Origin: Actinomadura rayongensis
Lineage (GTDB): Bacteria; Actinomycetota; Actinomycetes; Streptosporangiales; Streptosporangiaceae
Direction: 5' to 3'
DNA length: 64,000 nucleotides
NCBI RefSeq assembly: GCF_009831215.1
Contig: NZ_WUTW01000002.1
Location: forward strand, 744,001 to 808,000
Positions 20,191 through 27,686 of the stretch are shown piece after piece. A program made the translations under genes and the position numbers. Each line of letters starts with the position of its first letter. The first letter of the stretch is position 1. A model generated the notes under the pieces. That model was not told the origin of the DNA. It ran no database searches and was given only the letters and a program-made list of their open reading frames with translations.

Positions 20191-21479
20191 CCGCCGTCCC
20201 GACCGGCCGGGCGCTCTTGTACTGCACGTTCAACGGCGCAGCGAACTGCACGAACGGCATCGGCCGCCAGACCCAGACCCTGCTCGGCGCGTTCTCCCGG
20301 CGTTGGGACGAGCTCAACGCGCTCGCCGGGCCGTTCACGCCCTTCGTCGCCATTCCCGAGCCCGGCCCGGCGACGTGGGCCTACGACCCGGCGCGCCTGG
20401 CCGAGACTGAACGAACGCTGGCCGCGCGGGGAGGACGTGTGTTCGCTCTGAGTTACGACATGAAGGCGCCGTTCTGGTCGCCACGTATGTGGAGCCAGCT
20501 GTCGGCCGGGGCCGCCTCCGTCGGTCGCCGCCTCGCTCGCCGCTTCGAGCACGTCGCCGTCATCGCCGTGGACACTCCGTTCGTCGGGATCGGCGTGCAT
20601 CACCTGCCCGCGAACGTGCGGGTCCTCCTCGCGATGTACGGGACGGCGCACTGGCACCATCACCCGCATCCCGAGCCGTCGCGACTCGCATGGGAACGGG
20701 AAGGGCTTGCGACGATCGGTGCCGGTGTCCGGCCGGCGGACATCGGTCAGGCGCTCACCGAGCACCTCGTTCAGGACTACGGCGTGAGGCGAGAGGACTT
20801 CGTCCCCTTCCGCTCCGCACTCGATCTCACAGCTCCCGACCTGCGGCCGGCCTCCATCGAGCGCGCCCGTCTCGTCGCCGCCGAGTTCGGCATTCCGTTG
20901 GACCGGCCGCTCGTCCTGGTCGTCGCGCGCACAGACCCGACGAAGGGAGTCGACCAGCTCATCGCGGCTCTCGGGCCGCTCCGGGACCGCGTCCACCTCG
21001 TGGCGATCGTCGTACCGTTCGACGGAGCGGACCCGCTGCTCGACGCGTACCGACGGCAGATCGCGGAGCAGCGCCTTGACGCCACGCTCATCCCTCGCTT
21101 CACCCGCGAGCTGCCGCGTGCGCTGGCCAGCCTGCCCGGTACGGCCGTCGTCGCCTGCCCGTCCCGTGGCGAAGCGCTGGCGAACGTCCCGTTGGAGACG
21201 GCGCTCTGGGCGCGGCACGGCGGGCCCGTCGTCGTCGCTCCCGCTCTCGGCGGCTTCCCCGAAACCATCACCGACGGACGCACCGGCATCCTCTACGACG
21301 CCCGGCAACCCGGTGCGCTCACGGCGGCTCTTCGGCGCGGGCTCGACCTGCCGTCCGGGGAGCGCCGCGAGCTCTGTCGCCGCGCTCACCGGCACGTCGT
21401 CGCCGAGCGGGACATCGTGCCAGCGCTCACCGAGACACTCCAGCACCTCTTCCCACCGCCCCCAGCGGCGAGCCGGTAA
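20187..21479 (+). CDS. GT-B family glycosyltransferase (GT4-like), second
   Basis: 430 residues. LLYCTFNGAANCTNGIGRQTQTLLGAF is a GT4-type N-terminal loop. The donor half contains VLVVARTDPTKGVDQLIAAL and ACPSRGEALANVPLETALWARHGGPVVVAPALGGFPETI, with the E-x7-E motif replaced by related acidic positions. It is the last gene of the overlapping operon (ATGA with the RT-like gene) and is not closely similar to the first glycosyltransferase, so two different sugars or two transfer steps are expected. It is cytoplasmic; donor and acceptor are unknown. Confidence 0.85.
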   Translation: MTAVPTGRALLYCTFNGAANCTNGIGRQTQTLLGAFSRRWDELNALAGPFTPFVAIPEPGPATWAYDPARLAETERTLAARGGRVFALSYDMKAPFWSPRMWSQLSAGAASVGRRLARRFEHVAVIAVDTPFVGIGVHHLPANVRVLLAMYGTAHWHHHPHPEPSRLAWEREGLATIGAGVRPADIGQALTEHLVQDYGVRREDFVPFRSALDLTAPDLRPASIERARLVAAEFGIPLDRPLVLVVARTDPTKGVDQLIAALGPLRDRVHLVAIVVPFDGADPLLDAYRRQIAEQRLDATLIPRFTRELPRALASLPGTAVVACPSRGEALANVPLETALWARHGGPVVVAPALGGFPETITDGRTGILYDARQPGALTAALRRGLDLPSGERRELCRRAHRHVVAERDIVPALTETLQHLFPPPPAASR

Positions 21480-21587
21480 CCTCGGGGCCGTCCCCGCACC
21501 CGGACGTGGTCCACGTCGCTGCGGTGGGCACCCGCCCGCCCCGGTCACAGGCGACACCGCACCCGCGTACGGGACAGGGACTCAGCG

Positions 21588-22415
21588 ATGACGCCGCTCT
21601 TGGCCGTGGACGGCCACCATCTGCTCTACCGCTCTTGGTGGGGCTTCTCCGACCGCCGCATCATGTCGCGCGACAAGACCCGCGACCTCACCGGCGTCTT
21701 CGGCTTCCTGGCCATCCTCCGAAAGACCCACCTCGAAGAAGCACGAGATCACGAGATCGTCGTCGTCTTCGACGGCGAGAACGCGCACCTCGCCCGCCAA
21801 GCCCAGGACCCGTCCTACAAGGCCAACCGCATCGACGCCGACCACAGCCCGATCAAGTCGCTGCCCATGGTCAAAGAAGCCCTCACAACCGCCGGAGTCC
21901 GTTGGATCGAACTGGACGACCACGAGGGCGATGACGTCATCGCCACCCTCACCCACAACGCAACCGGCGCAGGTCGCACCGTCACCTGCTATTCGGGCGA
22001 CCGCGACCTGTTCCAGCTCGTCAGCGAAACCGTCACCATCCTCGACCCCGCCCGCCGCCGCATCACTCCGGCCGACGTCATCGTCCGCCACCGCGTCGCC
22101 GCCCGCCAATGGCCCGACTACCGAGCCCTTACCGGCGACCCATCCGACAACATCCCCGGCGTCCCCGGCATCGGCCCCAAAACCGCCGCCACCCTCCTCG
22201 CCGGCGGCCTCCACCTCGACGACCTCCCCCATTCACCACGCCTCAACGCCCCCCGCTGCCGCACCATCCCCGACCACTGGGACCAACTCATCACCTGGCG
22301 CAACATGATCCGCCTCAACACCACCATCCCCCTGCCCCCGAACACCACCACCGCCCAACCCACAGCGCCCATGCCCCGCGCCGCAGAACTCCTCGAAGAC
22401 CTCAACCTCTGGTGA
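21588..22415 (+). CDS. 5'-3' exonuclease / flap endonuclease (FEN family)
   Basis: 275 residues, equal to the N-terminal nuclease of DNA polymerase I standing alone. Metal-binding acids are visible: D8 (AVDGHH), D62 (VVFDGEN), E113, D115 and D116 (EGDDVIA), and D138 and D140 (SGDRDLFQL). The helix-hairpin-helix GDPSDNIPGVPGIGPKTA follows. It would cleave 5' flaps or RNA primers. It lies 108 bp after the glycosyltransferase with no overlap, so it may have its own promoter; the ribosome site is weak. Whether it works with the RT-like protein or is a phage/mobile gene brought in beside the CRISPR arrays is open. Confidence 0.88.
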   Translation: MTPLLAVDGHHLLYRSWWGFSDRRIMSRDKTRDLTGVFGFLAILRKTHLEEARDHEIVVVFDGENAHLARQAQDPSYKANRIDADHSPIKSLPMVKEALTTAGVRWIELDDHEGDDVIATLTHNATGAGRTVTCYSGDRDLFQLVSETVTILDPARRRITPADVIVRHRVAARQWPDYRALTGDPSDNIPGVPGIGPKTAATLLAGGLHLDDLPHSPRLNAPRCRTIPDHWDQLITWRNMIRLNTTIPLPPNTTTAQPTAPMPRAAELLEDLNLW

Positions 22416-22631
22416 TCAGCCCGTCCCGGAAGCCGCAGCCCTTTTTGGAGGCAACCTAATCACCTATTTGACTCAAGGCCGCAGACATACAATAAAGCTA
22501 TTTATACGACAAAAAATTCAGTACCATCGGCGCACTATTCCGCAATTCTTACCAGAACCAAGCGCTCCGCCATTGAAGCGGAAGTCTGATATCACCGCAT
22601 CGAGCAAGGCTTTGTTTTGTACTTCAGTCGG
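22416..22631. other. AT-richer gap between exonuclease and CRISPR array 1
   Basis: About 215 bp without a gene. The part from about 22460 to 22580 is much richer in A+T than the surroundings and marks the trailer side of array 1. I see no terminator or promoter that I would defend. Confidence 0.4.
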
Positions 22632-23248
22632 CTTCCAGCGATGACCGGCCTGTTTCGGCGGTGCTCTCTTCCTGATCGGCGTCTACCTGCACGACCAGTT
22701 CCTCCAACGGTGACCGGCACGCTCCGGCCGGTGCGACTGGACATCCAGGCGCGAATCAACTTCGGCGTCCTCCTCCAACGGTGACCGGCCTGTTCCGGCC
22801 GGTGCGACCCGAGATCTCGGGGCCGTTCGACCCATTGGACCCAGATCTCCAACGGTGACTGTCCTGTTCTGGCCGGTGCGACGGCTGGATCGCAGTGACC
22901 GGCGCGACCCTCATCGCCCTCCAACGGTGACCGGCCTGTTCTGGCCGGTGCGACCGCCGAGCCAGACGCCGCTCACCCAGGTCGTGTCGAACCTCCAACG
23001 GTGACCGGCCTGTTCTAGCTGGTGCGACCACGAGCGTGCCAGGCGGTGACGATGCCCAATGAGCCCCTCCAACGGTGACCGGCCCGTTCTGGCCGGTGCG
23101 ACAAGTTCGACGTGGCTTAATCCGGCCAAACCAAGGGCACCCAACGGTGACCGGCCTGTTCTGGCCGGTGCCGACGGCGATTCCGGCGGCCTGACACCAG
23201 TTGTCCTGCGTCCTCCAACGGTGACCGGCCTGTTCTGGCCGGTGCGAC
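22632..23248 (-). CRISPR. CRISPR array 1 (type I-G, 8 clear repeats plus one decayed)
   Basis: The 36-bp repeat, read in the crRNA sense (minus strand), begins GTCGCACCGGCCAGAACAGG and ends GGTCACCGTTGGAG, with a 7-bp stem (ACCGGCC/GGCCGGT). Clear units start at 22702, 22773, 22847, 22919, 22993, 23067, 23139 and 23213, and spacers are 35-38 bp. A badly decayed unit sits at 22632-22666. Decay increases leftward, and the leader homologous to the other arrays lies on the right, so the array is transcribed leftward. The unit at 23139 has one inserted base and a changed end. Confidence 0.95.
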
Positions 23249-23415
23249 GCCGCGTGACCTGAAACTACTGAGGGTGCCTGATCACGGGCACTGTTGTTGC
23301 CCATCTTGTCCCACCGAGTGCACTGATGCACTTCGGAACCTCCCGGTGCTTCTGTGGGCGTTCAGGGTCCCGAACCGAGCCAACCGGCATCGCCGCCAGC
23401 GCGCTTCCATGGACG
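23249..23415 (-). promoter_or_regulatory. CRISPR leader of array 1
   Basis: This segment begins GCCGCGTGACC next to the last repeat and contains GAGTGCACTGATGCACTTCG and GGAACCTCCC. The same blocks occur in the same order beside array 2 (24822-24990) and, inverted, beside array 3 (32524-32669). It should hold the array promoter and adaptation signals. Apparent ORFs over it are not genes. Confidence 0.75.
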
Positions 23416-23688
23416 CAGCCGGCTTCCATGTCGCCGACCCGGACGCGGGTTCACGCATCGGGATCCCCCGATCAACCAACGCATGTTTGACCAGATCGCC
23501 CAATAACGCCACCAATCACACATCGCCAGAATCCGTCAGTCTGCCATCAATCGGACTACTCGAGGGAATCCTGCCTCCGTTCGGGGCGCGAGCCATAGGC
23601 TTTCTGCCACGTGACCAGAGCTCACACAAAACAGCACGTCAAAGTTCAGGCACAATTCGGCCTATAACCAGACATGAGAGGACACAGC

Positions 23689-23796
23689 ATGGCGAAGCAC
23701 CGCTACATCCACCACGGGTGGCGTGTCATGATCGAAATTGTATTCGGAACCGGCGTGGCCGTCTGGATCAGCTGGAATACCCACACAAAGCGGTAA
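23689..23796 (+). CDS. Possible 35-residue membrane peptide between arrays
   Basis: The ATG at 23689 is preceded by GAGAGG and gives MAKHRYIHHGWR followed by a hydrophobic run (MIEIVFGTGVAVWISW) and a basic end (NTHTKR). The central part could span a membrane once. About 95 bp downstream is a strong inverted repeat (23892-23930). There is no homology I recognise. It could be a small toxin-like or regulatory peptide, or chance; the ribosome site and terminator-like hairpin are the only support. Confidence 0.35.
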   Translation: MAKHRYIHHGWRVMIEIVFGTGVAVWISWNTHTKR

Positions 23797-23891
23797 TTCA
23801 GCCCAAAAGATGACCTTTGCCGCCTAGCGGCAATCTGCAACCCGAAGTACCCACGCACAATCCACCACAAAGAGCCAATGCCACCAATGGA

Positions 23892-23930
23892 GCGACCCGG
23901 CGAAGGTAAGAGATACCGTCGCCGGGTCGC
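23892..23930. terminator. Strong inverted repeat, probable terminator
   Basis: GCGACCCGGCGA and TCGCCGGGTCGC form a perfect 12-bp stem around a 15-nt loop. No T-run follows, which is common for actinobacterial terminators. It would end transcription from the small ORF to its left or protect the tail of array 2. Confidence 0.6.
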
Positions 23931-24200
23931 CACATTTCGGTGACCAGCTTTAAACGCTGGTGAATTTTTCTAACCGCTTGCGGGTGTTAAAACACCACGT
24001 ACTTCAACAATGACCGCAAATGTAGCGCGGTGATATTTTCGCGATGTCGACCGACGTGTCGCGAACCACGAAAATATACCCGGCCTCTGAAATTGGCACG
24101 GGCGCCGCGGAACAGCGCATGTTCGCACACCCTAATGGTGCACGACCTCTTCGGTCGATGCCACCTGGCCAGCGCCCGCGCGGCTACCGAACACCTTTGC
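23931..24200. other. Trailer-side gap of array 2
   Basis: Noncoding as far as I can see. It is less GC-rich than the flanks and contains CGCGATG/CGTGTCGCG-type inverted segments around 24038-24075 but no convincing ORF or repeat unit. Confidence 0.35.
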
Positions 24201-24821
24201 CTCCAACGGTAACCTGCCCGTGGCGGCCGGTGCGACAACCGTGATCTCGTGGCTGGACATCTCGTCCTGCTTCCTCCAACGGTGACCGGCCCGTAGCGGC
24301 CGGTACGACCGACGACCCCGAGACGCTAGGCACGTGGCAGGTGCCCCTCCAACGGTGACCAGCCCGTGGTGGCCGGTGCGACCCGTAGTCACCGACACCG
24401 GCGTCGACGCCTCGGTCAGCCTCCAACAGTAACCGGCTCGTAGTGACCGGTGCGACCTTGCCCTCAGCATTCGTCCGAAGCCCGCCCGAGGCCCTCCAAC
24501 GGTGACCGGCCCGTGGTGGCCGGTGCGACGTGTGCAGGCTCGGCGGGAGCCACCCGCCGTCATCCCTCCAACGGTGACCGGCCAGTGGTGGCCGGTGCGA
24601 CGACTTCGTGAAGGGCGTCAAGAACTTCACGATCGGCCTCCAACGGTGACCGGCCAGTGGTGGCCGGTGCGACCCGTCGCCGGCGAGGCGAACAAGTGGC
24701 TGTCGCTGCTCCTCCAACGGCGACCGGCCAGTGGCGGCCGGTGCGACTGGTGGGCGGCGACTCTGGCGGGTCGATGACGTACGCCCTCCAACGGTGACCG
24801 GCCAGTGGTGGCCGGTGCGAC
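24201..24821 (-). CRISPR. CRISPR array 2 (type I-G, 9 repeats)
   Basis: Nine 36-bp units start at 24201, 24274, 24347, 24421, 24494, 24566, 24638, 24712 and 24786, with 36-38 bp spacers. In crRNA sense they begin GTCGCACCGGCCACCACTGG and end GGTCACCGTTGGAG. The stem is the same as in array 1, but the loop is ACCACT instead of AGAACA. Units 24201, 24274 and 24421 carry several substitutions, whereas those nearest 24821 are almost uniform, so the leader side is on the right and transcription is leftward. Confidence 0.96.
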
Positions 24822-24990
24822 ACCGCGTGAGCTGCGGCTACTACCGAGGGCGCCTGAGAGTGAGCACTGTTGTTGCCCGTTTTATCCCATCGAGTGCACT
24901 GGTGCACTTTGGAACCTCCCGACGATCCCGTGGGCGCCCAGGGTTCCGAACCGAGTCGACGAGCACCATCACCAGCACGCTTCCATGAAC
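24822..24990 (-). promoter_or_regulatory. CRISPR leader of array 2, between array and cas3
   Basis: It is closely similar to the leader of array 1 (ACCGCGTGAGC next to the repeat, then GCACTGTTGTTGCCC and GGAACCTCCC). The remaining bases up to 25208 should contain the divergent cas promoter. No gene is seen in this 387-bp gap. Confidence 0.75.
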
Positions 24991-25208
24991 GGCGGCCGGA
25001 CCCTATCGGCGCATCCGCGATCATCGCATGCGGCCAGCGCAGCCCAATATGATTGGGTGTTTTGTTTGTTTTGTCGGAATTACGCGCCGTGTCGCAATTT
25101 GCTTGGTGCCATTCGGCGGTCAGTTGTGGCCACCCTTCAGGGGCGGCAAAGAATTGTCGGTGGCGGCTGGCATGGTGTGTGCAGCACCGAGGAGTAGGGG
25201 GTTGGTGA

Positions 25209-27686
25209 ATGACTGAGGATTTTGCCGGTTTTGTCCGTCGTGCGTTCAATGGTGGTTATGGCCCGTATCCGTATCAACAGGTCGTCGCTGCGTCCGGGTT
25301 CCCGGATGTCCTAGGGGTTGCGACTGGGGCGGGGAAGACGGCGGCTGCGGTGCTTCCGTGGCTCTGGCGGTCGGTGGAAACCGAGGTTGATCAGGAGTTT
25401 CGGCGGCTGGTGTACGTGCTGCCGATGCGAACGCTGGTGGATCAGGCGGTCCGAGAGATCCGTGGCTGGCTGGACCGTCTGGGGTTGGCCGAGCGGGTGC
25501 GGGTCCATGTCCTGATGGGCGGTGTCGACCGTGACGACGATCTATGGCAGTTGGATCCAGCCGCTCCCGCGATCTTGGTGGGAACGCAGGACATGCTGCT
25601 GTCGCGGGCGTTGATGCGCGGTTACGGGGAGCCGCGTTCGCGGTGGCCGGTGTCGTTCGCGCTGCTGCACGCGGGGACGCAGTGGGTCGTGGACGAGACC
25701 CAGTTGTTGGGGCCGGCATTGGCCACCACCGCGCAGTTGCAGGGCCTTCGTGATTCGTTGGGCACGGTGGGTCGGACGGCCACGATGTGGATGTCGGCGA
25801 CGTTGGATCTTGCGGACTTGGCGACGCCTGATCACGCCGCGTCGTCGGGGGTGCTGCGGTCGGTCGGCTTGACGGCGGAGGACCTGGCCGGGCCGTTGGG
25901 CGTGCGGATGAACGCGTCGCGTACGTTCACGCGCCTGGAATTGCCCGACGACCCGGTGGCTTACGCGCAGGCGCTGGCCCAGACGGCAGTGGACCGGCAC
26001 CAACCCGGCTCGCAGACGTTGGTGTTCCTCAACACCGTCGAGCGAGCGCGTGCGGTGTACGCGGCAATCGTCCGTGCTGCACCGGAGTTTGGACGGCTGC
26101 TGGTGCACTCGCAGTTCCGGGGGGCTGAACGCCAGGCCCTAGGGGACGCGGTCGCCGAGCCGTTGCCGCCGCAGGGACGGATCGTGGTGGCCACGCAGGC
26201 GTTGGAAGCCGGGGTGGACATCTCTTCGCGAACGCTGGTCACCGAGGTGGCGCCGTGGAGTTCAGTCGTGCAACGCGCAGGCCGGTGCAACCGGGCAGGC
26301 GAGTACCCGGACGGCGCTGACGTGGTGTGGTGCGCGCCGCCCAAGATGAGCGCGGCGCCCTACGAAGAGGCCGATCTGCGGGCCTCGGCCGAGGCACTGG
26401 CCGAGTTGGAGGGCCGGTCGTTGACGACGCTGGAGTTGCAGGCCGTCAAGGTGCCCTCGATCCGCCCGGTGTATTCGGTGCTCCGGCGCCGGGATCTGAT
26501 GCAGTTGTTCGACACGGCGCCGGACCTGTCGGGTGCCGACATCGACGTCGGACCGTGGATCCGCGATGGCGACGACGCCACGGTCCTGGTGGCGTGGCGG
26601 ACGCTGGGCGGACGAGAGCCTGGAGACAACGGCGACGGGCACAGGAAGCGGGTGGTGTTCCCGACTCGCGCGGAGCTTTGCCCGGCCCCGGTCGGCGAAG
26701 TGCGCCGCCTGGTGCAAGCCGGGCGGACGTTGTGGACCTACGACCGGTCCGAGCCGAGGTGGCGGCGGTGTGGCCGGGACGACGTCGTCCCCGGAGCAGT
26801 GCTGCTGGCCGACGCGGCGAACGGTGGCTACCTGCCGGAAACGGGGTGGTCTCCCAAGTCGCGGACGGCGGTCGACCCCGTCGAGATCACCGTGTCGGAC
26901 ACGGCTGGGTCCGATGAGCAGTCCTTCAACGCCCGCCAGAAGGTGTCGCTGACCAGCCATCTTCACAGCGTCGGCCAGGAAAGCGCGGATCTGATCGGTG
27001 AATGCGCGGACTTCACGAGTGGGTTGTCCGACCGGACGCTGGCGGCGGTGCAGGCGGCGGCTCGCTATCACGATCTCGGCAAGGCGCTTCCCGGGTTCCA
27101 GGATGTTCTGCTCGATTCGGTGCCGCCGGACAGGCGGTCCGAGCTGGCGGGCACGGTCTGGGCTAAGTCGCCTGGTCCTTGCCCCGAAATGGGAGCTTCA
27201 CCGAATGGGCGGCGCAGCGCGCGGCGGCGGATTCCCCGGCATGACCTCGCCTGTGCGTTGATGCTGTTCCATCCCGAATGCCACGTGCTGGACGGCGAGG
27301 ACGAAGCCGATCTGATCGGCTATCTGGTCGCCGCTCATCACGGGAAAGTACGGGTTTCGATCCGGTCCCGCCCCGGCGAGGACGGCCGGGTGCTCGGGAT
27401 AGCCGAGGGCGACGAGACGTTGCCCGTGCTGCTGCCGGACGGCCGCCGGATCCCGGCACTGGCGCTGTCGCTGGAGGCGGTACGGGTCGGCGCCACGCGA
27501 AGCGGAACAGGGTCGGCATCCGCCCTTGCTTCAAGCCAGGCCGGATGGTCTGCGTCGTGGACCGAGCGGGCGCTAATGCTGCGGGATCGTCCGGACCTGG
27601 GGCCGTTCCGGCTGGCCTGGCTCGAAACGCTCGTGCGGATCGCCGACTGGCGCGTCAGCAAGGCCGACAGGAAAGGGGCATGGTGA
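25209..27686 (+). CDS. cas3: CRISPR-associated helicase/nuclease Cas3, type I-G (helicase-HD order)
   Basis: 825 residues. The helicase comes first: Walker A ATGAGKT at 38-44, DETQ box at 162-165, and helicase motif VI QRAGRCNRAG at 355-364. The HD nuclease follows at the C terminus: YHDLGKALPGF with H621-D622, and AAHHGKV with H710-H711. This reversed order is typical of type I-G (I-U) Cas3. The enzyme unwinds and degrades target DNA recruited by Cascade. A good AGGGGG ribosome site precedes the ATG. The stop overlaps the csx17 start (ATGGTGA), showing coupling. Confidence 0.93.
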   Translation: MTEDFAGFVRRAFNGGYGPYPYQQVVAASGFPDVLGVATGAGKTAAAVLPWLWRSVETEVDQEFRRLVYVLPMRTLVDQAVREIRGWLDRLGLAERVRVHVLMGGVDRDDDLWQLDPAAPAILVGTQDMLLSRALMRGYGEPRSRWPVSFALLHAGTQWVVDETQLLGPALATTAQLQGLRDSLGTVGRTATMWMSATLDLADLATPDHAASSGVLRSVGLTAEDLAGPLGVRMNASRTFTRLELPDDPVAYAQALAQTAVDRHQPGSQTLVFLNTVERARAVYAAIVRAAPEFGRLLVHSQFRGAERQALGDAVAEPLPPQGRIVVATQALEAGVDISSRTLVTEVAPWSSVVQRAGRCNRAGEYPDGADVVWCAPPKMSAAPYEEADLRASAEALAELEGRSLTTLELQAVKVPSIRPVYSVLRRRDLMQLFDTAPDLSGADIDVGPWIRDGDDATVLVAWRTLGGREPGDNGDGHRKRVVFPTRAELCPAPVGEVRRLVQAGRTLWTYDRSEPRWRRCGRDDVVPGAVLLADAANGGYLPETGWSPKSRTAVDPVEITVSDTAGSDEQSFNARQKVSLTSHLHSVGQESADLIGECADFTSGLSDRTLAAVQAAARYHDLGKALPGFQDVLLDSVPPDRRSELAGTVWAKSPGPCPEMGASPNGRRSARRRIPRHDLACALMLFHPECHVLDGEDEADLIGYLVAAHHGKVRVSIRSRPGEDGRVLGIAEGDETLPVLLPDGRRIPALALSLEAVRVGATRSGTGSASALASSQAGWSASWTERALMLRDRPDLGPFRLAWLETLVRIADWRVSKADRKGAW

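Noticed and set aside
22592..23331. ORFs encoding repeated RTGQNRPVTVGG-like peptides in and around the CRISPR arrays
   Set aside because: They are translations of the CRISPR repeats and spacers, not proteins.
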